Notes: a model not told the origin generated them from the letters alone. Shown: positions 17,641 through 26,700, numbered from the stretch's first letter. The stretch is DNA of 64,000 bases from Streptomyces brevispora (GCF_007829885.1 NZ_VIWW01000003.1:1-64000); one strand, 5' to 3'. Numbers and translations: made by a program.

Positions 17641-17782
17641 TCCGCTGCCGCGGCTCGGCCGGTCGCGCCGGACCGTCGCGGCTTGGCAGGGCACGGGCGT
17701 GCGGCGTCAGCGCCCCTCACGACTGGCAGGCGGCTGATCAGGGCAGATGGAGAACTGGGACGGGAGTATCTAGGGTCAGCAC

Positions 17783-18436
17783 GTGGCTTTCATCATGGTG
17801 TGCGAAGACGACGCGGCGGTCCGTGGCGTCCTCAAGCGTGCCCTGGAGCACGACGGCCACACGGTCTCGGTCGCCGCCACGGCCGACAGCCTGCTGCGGC
17901 AGCTCGCACCGGCGCCCCAGCTGGTCGTCCTGGATCTCGGGCTCCCGGACGCCGACGGCCGCGACGTCTGCCTTGCCCTGAGGGCTCGCGGCGTCGACGT
18001 GCCGGTGTTGATGCTCACCGCCCTGGACGGCCTGCATCACAAGGTGGGCGGCTTCGAGGCCGGCGCCGACGACTACATGACCAAACCCTTCGACATCCCG
18101 GAACTGCTGGTCCGCGTCCGAGCACTGCTGCGTCGGGCCACCGCGGCGCCCGCACCGCACGAGGTCGTCCTCGATCCGGCGAAGCACATGGTGACCTACG
18201 ATGCGGTGAGCATGAGCCTGACCCCGACCGAGTTCCGGCTACTGGGCCGCCTGATCGCCTCGCAGGGCGACGCGGTGCGCCGCCGCGCCCTTGTCGCCGC
18301 GGGCTGGCCGCACGGGGCGCAGGTCAGCGACAACACCCTCGACTCCTACGTGCGCCGGCTGAGGACCAAGCTCGGTCCGCTGGGTGTGGCCGAGCGTCTG
18401 GCGACCGTCCGCGGCGTGGGCTACCGATGGCAGTAA
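17783..18436 (+). CDS. OmpR/PhoB-family response regulator
   Basis: A 217-residue two-component transcription factor. The receiver domain (1-115) has the acidic pair EDD (8-10), phospho-acceptor Asp in VVLDLGLP, Thr in MLTA and Lys in TKPF. The C-terminal winged-helix domain (125-217) has LTPTEFRLLGRLI and the recognition helix NTLDSYVRRLRTKLG. The GTG start follows only a weak AGGG, so translation may be leaderless. It overlaps the histidine kinase by 10 bp. The COG4705 membrane gene just after the kinase is the likely target. Confidence 0.92.
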   Translation: MAFIMVCEDDAAVRGVLKRALEHDGHTVSVAATADSLLRQLAPAPQLVVLDLGLPDADGRDVCLALRARGVDVPVLMLTALDGLHHKVGGFEAGADDYMTKPFDIPELLVRVRALLRRATAAPAPHEVVLDPAKHMVTYDAVSMSLTPTEFRLLGRLIASQGDAVRRRALVAAGWPHGAQVSDNTLDSYVRRLRTKLGPLGVAERLATVRGVGYRWQ

Positions 18437-19695
18437 CGGGATTCCGCAGAAGCGTCGTCGCACTCACTGTGCTGATCGCCACCGCTGTGGTCGCGATACT
18501 GGTCGTGGTCTCGCACGTGCTGCTCAGCCGGGTGACGGACGCCGACGCGCACGATCTGGCATATACGCGCGCCGAGGCGGTCACGGCGAACGTCACCTCC
18601 AAAGGCGGCCGCGTCGTGCTCACGGAGAACAGCAACGAGGCGCTGGACGAGGTCGCCTGGGTGTATGCCGACGGCCGCCTGATCGACGGGAACGTGCCAC
18701 CGAGCGTGGTCGATCGCGTCGAGGAGCTGGCGGACTCGGGGCGATCGCAGACCGCGTCCGTCGGCAATTACCTCCTGTACGCGCGGCAGGTCCCGATCGC
18801 CGGCCACCACGTCATGGTGATCGTCCGGGTGGACCTCACGCCCTACGAGACATCCGAGCAGCGCAGCCTGACCTTGTCGCTGATCCTGGGCGGCCTCACG
18901 ATCCTCCTCGCCGGCGGTGTCGCGCACCTCGTGGTGCACCGCGCGCTGCGGGTCGTGCACGAGATGGCCGCCCTCGCCGACGACTGGGGCCATCACGAAC
19001 AAGGGCGCCGCTTCAACCTCGGAGTCCCCCGTGACGAGTTCGGCGAACTGGGCCAGACCCTGGACAACCTCTTGGAGCGCGTCGACAACGCGCTGGCGGA
19101 CGAGCGCCGGCTCACCGATGAGATCGCCCACGAGCTGCGGACACCGCTCACGGTCCTGCGGGGCGAGGCGCAACTGGCGCAGCTCTCCGGCGAGCCGGTG
19201 GCGCCGGAGGCGGTACTGAGCGAGGTCGACCGCCTCGATACCGCGATCACGACGATTCTGCGCGCAGCGCGCGCACGGACGGACGACGGGACCCGGTGCG
19301 ATCTGCGCTCCGCCGCGCACCAAGCGATCGGCAGCCGCCCGGTCGAGGTCGCCTTCCCGGCGAAGGTCGACGTGGCCGTGGCGCCCGACATCGCCGTGTC
19401 GCTGCTGTCACCCCTGCTGGAGAACAGCCTGCGGCATGCGAAGTCCCGTGTGTGGATCACCGCGCGCAGCCAGGGCGAGGCCATCGTGGTCGACGTCCTG
19501 GACGACGGCCCCGGTTTCGATCCCGCGGACGTCGACCGGGTCTTCGAAGCGGGTGTGACCGGCGGCGACGGGTTCGGGCTGGGGCTGCCCGTGGTCCGGC
19601 GCATTGCCGCCTCGGCCGGTGTGGAGGTCCGCGCGATCGCGGACGGCCGCGGCCACATCGAGGTGACACTCCCGGCCGCGCGTGCGACCACGTAG
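18427..19695 (+). CDS. Two-component sensor histidine kinase
   Basis: A 422-residue membrane kinase. TM1 lies at about 10-33 (VVALTVLIATAVVAILVVVS), an extracytoplasmic sensor of about 115 residues follows, and TM2 lies at about 150-170. Then come a HAMP-like linker, the DHp box with phospho-His in DEIAHELRTPLTVLRGE, the N box ENSLRHAKS and the G boxes DDGPGFD and GFGLGLPVVRRIA. The start overlaps the regulator stop by 10 bp, so stoichiometry is coupled. The small sensor domain has no recognisable ligand motif. Confidence 0.92.
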   Translation: MAVTGFRRSVVALTVLIATAVVAILVVVSHVLLSRVTDADAHDLAYTRAEAVTANVTSKGGRVVLTENSNEALDEVAWVYADGRLIDGNVPPSVVDRVEELADSGRSQTASVGNYLLYARQVPIAGHHVMVIVRVDLTPYETSEQRSLTLSLILGGLTILLAGGVAHLVVHRALRVVHEMAALADDWGHHEQGRRFNLGVPRDEFGELGQTLDNLLERVDNALADERRLTDEIAHELRTPLTVLRGEAQLAQLSGEPVAPEAVLSEVDRLDTAITTILRAARARTDDGTRCDLRSAAHQAIGSRPVEVAFPAKVDVAVAPDIAVSLLSPLLENSLRHAKSRVWITARSQGEAIVVDVLDDGPGFDPADVDRVFEAGVTGGDGFGLGLPVVRRIAASAGVEVRAIADGRGHIEVTLPAARATT

Positions 19696-19734
19696 TCAGG
19701 TTGCTTGCAGGTTCCCCCCCGTAAACCTCCCTGC

Positions 19735-21015
19735 ATGACAACGACAACGACAACGGAAACCCGAACGCGCAGCGGGCGCCTCATGCTCAACAAGGTCCCC
19801 GAGGTCACCATCTGGTTCTGGGTGATCAAGATCCTGTGCACCACCGTGGGTGAGAGCTTCGCCGACTGGATCAACATGAAGCTGGGCGTCGGCCTGGTGA
19901 ACACGGCCTGGATCTTCACCGCGGTGTTCGTGGTGGTCCTGGCCATCCAGCTGCGGCTGAAGCGGTACGTCCCATTCCCGTACTGGCTGACCGTAGTCGT
20001 TGTCAGCGTCACGGGCACCCTGTACACCGACATCCTGACCGACCAGCTGAACGTGCCGCTGTGGATCAGCTCCGCGGTCTTCTCGGTGCTGCTCGCGGTG
20101 GTCTTCGGCGTGTGGTGGCTGCGTGAGCGCACCCTCTCGATCCACTCGGTCACGACGCTGCCGCGGGAGTCGTTCTACTGGCTCGCCGTTCTCGTCACCT
20201 TCGCCCTCGGCACCGCGACCGGCGACTGGACCCTGGAGCTGACCGGCTGGAGCCCGGGCGCCTCGGTGCTGCTGCCGCTCGGCCTCATCGCGGCGATCAC
20301 CGGGCTGTGGCGGTACGGCGCCAACCCGGTGCTGTCCTTCTGGCTCGCCTACATCCTGACCCGCCCGCTGGGCGCCAACATCGGCGACTGGCTCGCTTCC
20401 CCCAAGGTAGCCGAGAGCCCGGGCGACCCGACCGGCCTCGACCTGGGCACCTTCACCACCAGCCTCATCTTCCTCGGCCTCATCCTGGCGACGGTGATCT
20501 ACCTGACGGTGACGCGCTCGGACGCGACCGAGACCCACGAGGCGACCCACGCCGCACACGCCACCAGCGACCCGCGCAAGGAGCGCGTCGCCCTTGCCGG
20601 CTTCGGCCTGCTCGCCGTCGCCACCACCGGCCTGCTGGTCTGGGCCCACAGCCAGCCGCACGTCGGCCCGGCGCCGGAGGCCGACAACACCTCCGCCGTC
20701 CAGATGGCTCCTGGCCAGGCGGTGAAGAAGTTCCCGCCCGCCAAGGTCGCCGCGCTGCGGACCCTCGCCTCCACCTCGCTGAAGGACGCACGCTCGGGGA
20801 ACGCGAAGGGCGCGCACGCGGACGCACAGTCGCTGCGTGACCTGTGGGACGCCGACCAGGCATCGCTGCAGCCGCTGGACAACACCGGCTGGACCTCCAT
20901 CGACGCCCAGATGGACAAGGTGCTCAAGACCTTCGGTATCGATCACTCGAACCCGCCGATGTCGCCTGCGCAGCAGGAGAAGGAACTGAACACCCTCCTG
21001 ACGGACATGGGCTGA
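19735..21015 (+). CDS. COG4705-type multi-pass membrane protein
   Basis: A 426-residue integral membrane protein. After a Thr-rich start (MTTTTTTETRTRSG) there are two related blocks, each with a VP-E-T-I/GESFADW or ATGDW-type motif. The signatures KVPEVTIWFWVIKI, GESFADWIN and TRPLGANIGDW are diagnostic of COG4705. Roughly ten helices are followed by a soluble Ala/Lys-rich tail from about 330. GCAGGTT-type repeats stand just before the start. It follows the kinase gene by 39 bp and is probably induced by that system. The transported or sensed molecule is not known to me. Confidence 0.8.
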   Translation: MTTTTTTETRTRSGRLMLNKVPEVTIWFWVIKILCTTVGESFADWINMKLGVGLVNTAWIFTAVFVVVLAIQLRLKRYVPFPYWLTVVVVSVTGTLYTDILTDQLNVPLWISSAVFSVLLAVVFGVWWLRERTLSIHSVTTLPRESFYWLAVLVTFALGTATGDWTLELTGWSPGASVLLPLGLIAAITGLWRYGANPVLSFWLAYILTRPLGANIGDWLASPKVAESPGDPTGLDLGTFTTSLIFLGLILATVIYLTVTRSDATETHEATHAAHATSDPRKERVALAGFGLLAVATTGLLVWAHSQPHVGPAPEADNTSAVQMAPGQAVKKFPPAKVAALRTLASTSLKDARSGNAKGAHADAQSLRDLWDADQASLQPLDNTGWTSIDAQMDKVLKTFGIDHSNPPMSPAQQEKELNTLLTDMG

Positions 21016-21279
21016 CAGACCACCCAGCGCCTGGCTGGCCCGCCCGGCCGACGGGCTCAGTGTGCCGGGCTGTGCCGAGAACCGCGCTGCCTCGGCACAC
21101 GCCGGCGAGCCGCGGACAGCGCAGGCGGCCGGGTCCGCCTGTGGCAGCCGTGTTATGTCCGCAGGCTCCCGTGGGGCGGTCGAAGCTGGCGTCAATGGCT
21201 TCGCCTCCCCGCTGTCACCCCGGACTGGTCAGTCGCGGTGGCGGCGAATGCGCCAGAAGCAGGCGCAGGTGACCACGCA

Positions 21280-21673
21280 GACCCGGGACCTGCGCGTCTG
21301 CCTGCGTCGGCGCACCACCAAGGGCCGCCACCCAGACGTCCTCGTCGCCCAACGACGCGAACGCGTCCGCATCCGCTGGGGCGGACGCCCTCTCCAGCAT
21401 GGGAAGTTGACGAGCGAGACCGGCATCAAGGTCTACTTCGCGGACCCGCACAGCCCCTGGCAGCGCGGCACCAACGAGAACACCAATGGCCTGCTGCGGC
21501 AGTACTTTCCCAAGGGCACCGATCTCTCCCGCTGGAACGAGAAGGAGCTTGAGGCGGTCGCAGCCTCGCTCAACAGCAGGCCACGCAAGACGCTCGATTG
21601 GAGGACGCCGGGAGAAGTCCTCGGTGAACACCTACACTTGGATCACCGAACCGATGTTGCGGCGACCGGTTGA
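21280..21673 (+). pseudogene. Joined transposase tails (IS630-like then IS30-like)
   Basis: One frame carries two unrelated transposase ends. First RHPDVLVAQRRERVRIRWGG, which matches the C-terminus of the IS630-type transposase also present at 43994-44240. Then from about 21405 TGIKVYFADPHSPWQRGTNE, LRQYFPKGTDLS and LNSRPRKTLDWRTPGEVL, the C-terminal DDE part of an IS30-family transposase. No N-terminal parts are present. This is deletion-joined debris. Confidence 0.75.
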
Positions 21674-21685
21674 GTGCGGGCAGTA

Positions 21686-21977
21686 CACATTGTTCAAGCT
21701 CGCCGAACATCTGGACGCCGCCGGCATCGCGGCGAGCATCGGATCCGCCGGCGACGCATACGACTGGGAATCCACGATCGGCCTGCACAGAACTGAGTTG
21801 ATCAAACCCCGGCGGCCCTGGAAGACGCTCTCCCAGGTCGAGCTGGCCACCCCGAGTGGATCGACTGGTACAACCGCCGGCGCCTCCACGGTGAGATAGG
21901 CCACGTTCCGCCCGTCGAGTACGAGGCCAACCACTACATGCAATCCACGAAACCCCAGGTCACAACCACAATCTGAG
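21686..21977 (+). pseudogene. IS3-family transposase C-terminal fragment
   Basis: KLAEHLDAAGIAASIGSAGD is IS3 orfB sequence. The expected DNALMESTIGLYKTEL motif has lost residues and reads DAYDWESTIGLHRTELIKPR. A frameshift at about 21847 then moves the tail (EWIDWYN-like, RRLHGEIGHVPPVEYEANHY) to another frame. The catalytic Glu region is damaged and the first two thirds are missing. The sequence ends near 22004, plausibly the IS end. Confidence 0.75.
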
Positions 21978-22139
21978 GTCTCTACCGAACCCGGAGCGGC
22001 TCACATGAGGCCACATCGCTCACGAGACCGGCGAACCGGACCATTCCCAGTCGCACAATGCCCCTGCCGCCGCCGGGGCCGTACACAGCCTGGAACCCCA
22101 TCTGACATCCGGCTGACACTGCGCCCGACCATGGCATGT

Positions 22140-22820
22140 CTACGCGTCGATCCAGCTACCGGCCCACCTCACCAGCTCGTGGTCGGCAAGGCTCGGGACC
22201 CACAGATCGGCGTGCTTCGCCTCCGGCCCCTTTGGGTGCGGCCCGATGCCGATGACCCGCAGGCCCGCCCGGCGGGCCGATTCCATGCCGGTGAACGAGT
22301 CCTCCACGGCCAGAGCCTCCTCGGGCGGTACACCGCAGAGACGGGCGGCGACTCTGTACACGTCGGGCTCGGGCTTCGGCCGGACGTCTTCGCCGGCGAC
22401 CACGACATGGCTGAAGGAGCTGAGGAGCCCGGCCCGGTGGAGGCACGATTCCACCATCTCCCGAGGGCAGTTGCTCGCTACCGCGAGGGGGAGGTGGCGA
22501 GCGGTCAGCCGGACCAGCGCGGCGGCGCCCGGCATGGTCACGGGGTTCTGGTCGACCAGTGCGGTGAAGGTGGTGAGGAGCGTGGCGGCCAGGTCGTCGC
22601 CGAGGTTGGGCTTTCCGGTCTCCTCGGCCATGAGCGCGCCGCACTCGATGTAGTGCACGCCCTTGGCGCGGTCGGCGAACCCGGTCGGCGGTTTGAGGCC
22701 GAACAGCCGGAAGGTGATGTTCCGGGCCTCCTGCCAGTGCTGTTCCGTGTCCATCAGGGTTCCGTCGCAGTCGAAGACGATGGCGGACGGCGACCACAAA
22801 AAGATGTTTCGAGCTGTCAT
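22140..22820 (-). CDS. HAD-IA family phosphatase
   Basis: A 226-residue beta-phosphoglucomutase-like HAD hydrolase. Motif I is VFDCDGTLMDTEQHW, the helical cap spans about 25-95, motif II is AVASNCPREMVE, the motif III Lys lies in DVRPKPEPDVY and motif IV is ALAVEDSFTGMESARRAG. Family relatives act on phosphorylated sugars or phosphoglycolate; the exact substrate is unknown. It is followed on the left by IS3 debris and is divergent from the ScbR-like regulator 560 bp away. Confidence 0.87.
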   Translation of the reverse strand: MTARNIFLWSPSAIVFDCDGTLMDTEQHWQEARNITFRLFGLKPPTGFADRAKGVHYIECGALMAEETGKPNLGDDLAATLLTTFTALVDQNPVTMPGAAALVRLTARHLPLAVASNCPREMVESCLHRAGLLSSFSHVVVAGEDVRPKPEPDVYRVAARLCGVPPEEALAVEDSFTGMESARRAGLRVIGIGPHPKGPEAKHADLWVPSLADHELVRWAGSWIDA

Positions 22821-23381
22821 GTCATTGCCGATCTCGGAGGCTGCACCGGCCGGTTAGTTGCGCGGGCGCAGGCAGGACACACGAGGGTGCCGGGATGATG
22901 CGTGGTCCACTCGACGAAATGAGAGGGAACGAGCGATGTCGCACGGCTTTTGCGGCCGTGGGGCTACGACCGGGCGCGCTATGGAGGACGCGCATCGTCG
23001 CTTTCGGCTTAAGTCGAAAACATCGTGGCCGTTACGTTAATTCGGCCTTGCTGATTTCCGCAATCACCAATTCGAGTGGACGGAAGCGTCCCGGCCGAAG
23101 GTGACCGGCGTCCGCGGGCGGGGCGAGGAGTGAGGCCGTAGCGCCCGTAAGGCCGTCAACATGCCTGGCAGGAGGTGCTGCGGCAGTGTTGTTCGGGCCG
23201 GATTTGCCGCGCCCTGGCGAACGATCCTGCTCTGTGGGGTGATGGATTGTGTGAATATTCCCCCGCCCGCGCGCAGGCGACGAATAATAAGATCTTCGCG
23301 CGATGCGACCATGCCCTCCATGGGGAGGGTTTGAACTCTCCTGTCGTGGCGCTAGCACATTTGAGCGAAGGTGGAACTGAA
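22821..23381. other. Divergent intergenic region, no gene seen
   Basis: 561 bp between a HAD phosphatase start and the TetR regulator start. Two stretches are clearly AT-richer than the surroundings (about 23030-23080 and 23255-23305) and are likely promoter regions. I see no small gene with a ribosome site and no convincing gamma-butyrolactone receptor operator. Confidence 0.4.
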
Positions 23382-24011
23382 GTGCAGGAAAGGGCGCGTG
23401 CAACCCGCAGAGTGCTGCTGGAATCAGCAGCACATCTATTTGTCGAACGGGGATATGCGGGAACGAGTGTCAATGACATAAGTGATCACTCGGGAAAGAC
23501 CAGTGGGGCCATCTATTTCCATTACTACAGCAAGGAGAAGCTTGCGCTGGCAGTGGTGCGCGAGCAGTTCGCCACCTGGCCGCAACTCGCCGCCCTCTAT
23601 GCCACGCCCGGTATTCCTCCGCTTGAGAAACTGGTCGTCCTCAGCTTCGGTGTCGCACGGTCCCTCAGTGAGGACGTCGTGGCCCGCGCGGGCGCGCGGC
23701 TGTGGGCGGAACGCCACGGCATCGAGGCCGCCCTGCCCACGCCGTTCAATGCCTGGGCGTCGGCTGCCACCAGGCTCCTGACTCAGGCCCGCATGAGAGG
23801 TGAACTCGCGGCAGGGGTCAAGCCGTCGGCCGCGGCCGTGACGCTCGTATGCGCGTTCTTCGGTCTCTGTGTGCTGACCGATGATCTGCCGGGCGGGCGG
23901 GGCTGGAGAGAGCAGTTGGACCAGTGGTGGCTGCTGATACTGAAGTCCCTGCAGGCGGATCCGGACCCGGCCGCTCTGCTTGCCCGTGCGCGGGCTCGCG
24001 TCTCGTTGTGA
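23382..24011 (+). CDS. TetR-family regulator, gamma-butyrolactone-receptor (ScbR) type
   Basis: A 209-residue repressor. The N-terminal HTH (RATRRVLLESAAHLFVERGY, then SVNDISDHSGKTSGAIYFHY and YSKEKLALAVV) and the overall length match ScbR/ArpA-like receptors, which release DNA on binding a gamma-butyrolactone or related signal. The C-terminal ligand domain keeps the family pattern WASAATRLLTQARMRGEL and LTDDLPGGRGW. GTG 23382 is used because AAGGTGG precedes it and it gives the normal family N-terminus. No butenolide/butyrolactone synthase gene is adjacent, so it is an orphan or pseudo-receptor. Confidence 0.85.
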   Translation: MQERARATRRVLLESAAHLFVERGYAGTSVNDISDHSGKTSGAIYFHYYSKEKLALAVVREQFATWPQLAALYATPGIPPLEKLVVLSFGVARSLSEDVVARAGARLWAERHGIEAALPTPFNAWASAATRLLTQARMRGELAAGVKPSAAAVTLVCAFFGLCVLTDDLPGGRGWREQLDQWWLLILKSLQADPDPAALLARARARVSL

Positions 24012-24159
24012 GCCAGGGATTTTATTCAGGCGTACGGGCTCGCCTCGTGGCGCGGACCGGTCGGCCGAAGGCCGAGCCAAGACCGTCGGACGAGGATCCT
24101 ACCGCCACCTGCGCCTGCGCGGAGTGCCCTTCGGCTTCACCCGGCCCCGCGGAGCTCGG

Positions 24160-24322
24160 CAGTGTGATCGCCACAGCCGGCCAGGCGCTGCTGCCCGCGG
24201 TCGCGGACGACCGGGTGCGCCCCCCGATCGACACCACCCTGGCCTTCGATACCGCCGCCCGGGCCGCCGAGCAACTCCGCACACACCTGGCCCAAGGAAA
24301 GATCGTCCTCACCGTTCCCTGA
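24160..24322 (+). pseudogene. Zinc-binding dehydrogenase C-terminal fragment
   Basis: The last about 50 residues of a medium-chain (quinone oxidoreductase-like) dehydrogenase: RPPIDTTLAFDTAARAAEQL followed by GKIVLTVP and stop. Nothing upstream in frame resembles the Rossmann or catalytic domain. It lies 100 bp before the head of a different, also broken, alcohol dehydrogenase. Confidence 0.6.
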
Positions 24323-24423
24323 CTCCGGGCGCCGCCCTGCCCCTGCCGCCTTGGCCGCCCTGAGCCGCTCCGGTCAAGGCGGCAGGCATCAAAATCCCAC
24401 GCAGTGAGAAAGCGAGTTGTCCC

Positions 24424-24629
24424 ATGCGGGCCACCTTCATGTACGAACCGGCAACGTCGGTGTCCAGGACGCCCCCGACCCTGTCATCGAGCAGTCCACC
24501 GACGCGATCGTGCGCGTCCTGCGCTCCTGCGTGTGCGGCAGCGACCTGCACCCCTACCACACGTTGACGGCCGCCGACGGGCCGGTGTGCCCGCCTACGA
24601 AATGGCTGTCGGAGCCGGCGACTGGGTAG
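24424..24629 (+). pseudogene. Zinc alcohol dehydrogenase N-terminal fragment, frameshifted
   Basis: The gene starts MRATFMYEP at 24424, but a one-base loss at about 24450 moves the continuation GNVGVQDAPDPVIEQSTDAI and SCVCGSDLHPYH (catalytic-zinc motif) to another frame. Homology ends at about 24600. With the preceding C-terminal scrap it could look like one gene, but the order (tail before head) shows two separate remnants. Confidence 0.65.
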
Positions 24630-24725
24630 CGTGGAAGGGGGTAGTCGGGTAGTACGTCCCCTTGACCGTCGGGGGCCACGGCGCCTCCTTCGCGGCTGAC
24701 TTCTCCAGGAAGGGCGGAGAGACTC

Positions 24726-25559
24726 ATGTGCAGATGGCTTGCCTACGCGGGCACGAGCGTGGTGCTCAGCGATCTGCTCTACAAGCCGGAGCACTCGCTC
24801 ATCGACCAGAGCCTGCACTCGCGCATGGGGGTCGAGACGACCAACGGCGACGGCTTCGGCATCGGCTGGTACGGGTCCGACGCGGGCACCCCGGCGATCA
24901 TCCGTGACACGGGCCCCGCGTGGAACAACCGGAATCTGCGGGAGATCGCGGGCCACGTACGGTCGCCCCTGTTCTTCGCGCATGTCCGTGCGTCCACCGG
25001 TACGGCTGTGCAGCAGACCAACTGCCACCCGTTTCGCCACGGCCGCTGGATGTGGATGCACAACGGGGCGATAGCAGAATTCCACCGTCTGCGGCGGGAC
25101 CTCTCCCTGGCCATCGACCCGGTGCTCTTCCCGTCTCTGGAAGGGTCGACCGACTCGGAGGTGATGTTCTACCTCGCCGTCACCTTCGGTCTCGACCAGG
25201 ACGTGCCGGGAGCCGTGGCACGCATGGCCGGTCTCGTGGAGCGGGTGGGCCGCGATGAGGGCGTGGAGTACCCGCTGCAGATGACCATCGCGGTGGCCGA
25301 CGGGGAACGCATGTGGACGTTCCGCTACTCGAGCCGGCATGCCTCGCGCTCGCTGTTCTGCAGCAGCCGGGCCGACGCGATACGGGCGCTGCATCCGGAT
25401 CTGGACTTCCTCAGGGGCGTCTCCGAGGACACGCGCCTGGTGGTGTCGGAGCCTCTGGGGGATCTGCCCGGCGTGTGGAACGAGGTGCCGGAGAGCAGTT
25501 ACGGCGTCGTCCAGCCCGGCTGGGACGAGTTCCGTCCCTTCAAGCCCGAGCCGGTGTGA
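24726..25559 (+). CDS. Class II glutamine amidotransferase
   Basis: 277 residues. The processed N-terminal Cys nucleophile is present (MCRWLAYAG), with the Ntn-hydrolase pattern HSRMGVETTNGDGFGIGWYG and the glutamine-site stretch FFAHVRASTGTAVQQTNCHP followed by MHNGAI. It resembles the YafJ/EgtC-like stand-alone amidotransferases, which hydrolyse an amide or gamma-glutamyl bond; no egt genes adjoin it, so an ergothioneine role is not supported. GGAGAG precedes the ATG at good spacing. Its stop codon lies inside a 17-bp tandem repeat. Confidence 0.88.
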   Translation: MCRWLAYAGTSVVLSDLLYKPEHSLIDQSLHSRMGVETTNGDGFGIGWYGSDAGTPAIIRDTGPAWNNRNLREIAGHVRSPLFFAHVRASTGTAVQQTNCHPFRHGRWMWMHNGAIAEFHRLRRDLSLAIDPVLFPSLEGSTDSEVMFYLAVTFGLDQDVPGAVARMAGLVERVGRDEGVEYPLQMTIAVADGERMWTFRYSSRHASRSLFCSSRADAIRALHPDLDFLRGVSEDTRLVVSEPLGDLPGVWNEVPESSYGVVQPGWDEFRPFKPEPV

Positions 25560-25603
25560 CCTGACGCAAGGTGTGACATGGCGCAAGGTGTGACATGGCG
25601 CAA
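25553..25603. repeat. 17-bp tandem repeat, three units
   Basis: Units at 25553-25569, 25570-25586 and 25587-25603. The last two are identical (GGTGTGACATGGCGCAA) and the first differs at two positions. The TGA stop of the amidotransferase is inside the first unit, so later units carry unused in-phase stop copies. It lies directly before the terminator hairpin. Confidence 0.85.
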
Positions 25604-25621
25604 GCCCAAGCCGGTACGACG

Positions 25622-25659
25622 GTGGCGGGGTACCGGGCGTTGGCCCCGTACCCCGCCAC
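25622..25659. terminator. Bidirectional terminator
   Basis: 12-bp perfect stem GTGGCGGGGTAC / GTACCCCGCCAC with an additional inner GGGC/GCCC stem. It sits between the convergent amidotransferase and DJ-1 genes, 63 bp past one stop and 22 bp past the other. Confidence 0.8.
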
Positions 25660-25680
25660 ACCGGCCTTCTGGATGCCGTC

Positions 25681-26241
25681 TCAGGCGGTGATCGCCTCGT
25701 CGATCTCACGGACGAAGGCGTCCAGGTCGCCGGGGTTGCGTGAGGTGATCAGCCTCCAGCCGCCCGCGTCGTCGGTGACGACCTCCTCGTCGGTCCAGTC
25801 GCCGCCCGCGTTGCGGATGTCGGTCTGCAACGACGCGTAGGAAGTGAGCCGCTTGCCGGCGACGGCTCCGGCCTCGACCAGGACCCAGGGTCCGTGGCAG
25901 ATCGCCGCGACCGGGCGGCCCGAATCCGTGAAGGCGCGAACGATGCGCGTGGCCGGCTCCTGCAGGCGCAGCGTATCGGCGTTCAAGGTGCCGCCCGGTA
26001 CGAGCAGTAGGTCGTATCCCGCCGGGTCGGCGTCGCTCAGTGCGAGGTCGGGGCGGAGGGTCTTGCCCGCGTCCTTGTCACCGACCAGGGTTTCGATCTC
26101 GTCCGTCGTCACGGCGGCGACATCGACCTGTGCTCCCCATCCGCGCAGGTGATCGAGCGGAACGAAGAGTTCGTCCTGCTCGACGCCGTAGTTGGTGACG
26201 ATGGCCAGTACTTTTCGCTTGCTCACGTCGTGGTCAGTCAT
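25681..26241 (-). CDS. DJ-1/PfpI family protein
   Basis: A 186-residue class I glutamine-amidotransferase-like protein of the DJ-1/PfpI superfamily. The nucleophile elbow AAICHGPWVLVEAG carries Cys-His, the acidic partner lies near the N-terminus (VEQDE) and LLLVPGGTLNAD is the preceding strand-turn. Members act as glyoxalase III/deglycase-type or general stress proteins. The start at 26241 gives the MTDHDVSKRKVLAIVTNYG beginning. It is co-directional with the VOC protein 18 bp upstream, and the two are probably one operon for electrophile handling. Confidence 0.87.
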   Translation of the reverse strand: MTDHDVSKRKVLAIVTNYGVEQDELFVPLDHLRGWGAQVDVAAVTTDEIETLVGDKDAGKTLRPDLALSDADPAGYDLLLVPGGTLNADTLRLQEPATRIVRAFTDSGRPVAAICHGPWVLVEAGAVAGKRLTSYASLQTDIRNAGGDWTDEEVVTDDAGGWRLITSRNPGDLDAFVREIDEAITA

Positions 26242-26259
26242 CGGCTTCCGCCCTTTCAC

Positions 26260-26700
26260 TCACGGCACACGGCCCAGACCGTTTCGCTCCCGGCACAGAC
26301 AGAACGGATGCCCGGCCGGGTTCGCGAAGACCCTGAAGTCGCGTTCTCCGTTCCGGTCGTCCACATCCAGTGGTGTCGCGTCGAACTCGAGCACCTCCCG
26401 ATGGGCCCGCTCCATGTCCGTCACCTTGAAATCGAGGTGTTCCTGCTGGGAGTTCAGGTCTCCGCTGGGCCACTCCGGCGGCCGGTGGTCCGGGGCCCGC
26501 TGGAAGGCGATCCGGGCTCCGCCGGGCGCGTGCAGGTCGAACCGGTTGTCCGAATCCTGCGTGACCTCTCCGCCCAGGACGTTCTGGTAGAAGCGGGCGA
26601 GTGCCGCCGGGTCGGGGCAGTCGATAGCGACGAGGCAGTAGGTTGCGACAGCAAGGTGCTTCCTCGATTCGTTTGCGCGTTCATGCCCCTGGTTCCACAT
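26260..26700 (-). CDS. VOC (glyoxalase-like) family protein
   Basis: A 146-residue single vicinal-oxygen-chelate module pair: LVAIDCPDPAALARFYQNVL starts the first beta-alpha-beta-beta-beta unit, and EHLDFKVTDMERAHREVLEF followed by DFRVFANPAGHPFCLC forms the second. The candidate metal-site Glu/His are present (QEHLDF, ANPAGHPF). The true start may be internal, since family similarity begins at about residue 18, but no better start codon is in place. It is first gene of the pair with the DJ-1 protein. Confidence 0.82.
   Translation of the reverse strand: MWNQGHERANESRKHLAVATYCLVAIDCPDPAALARFYQNVLGGEVTQDSDNRFDLHAPGGARIAFQRAPDHRPPEWPSGDLNSQQEHLDFKVTDMERAHREVLEFDATPLDVDDRNGERDFRVFANPAGHPFCLCRERNGLGRVP

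Noticed and set aside
24160..24629. A single broken alcohol dehydrogenase gene
   Set aside because: The C-terminal fragment precedes the N-terminal fragment on the same strand, so they are two different remnants.
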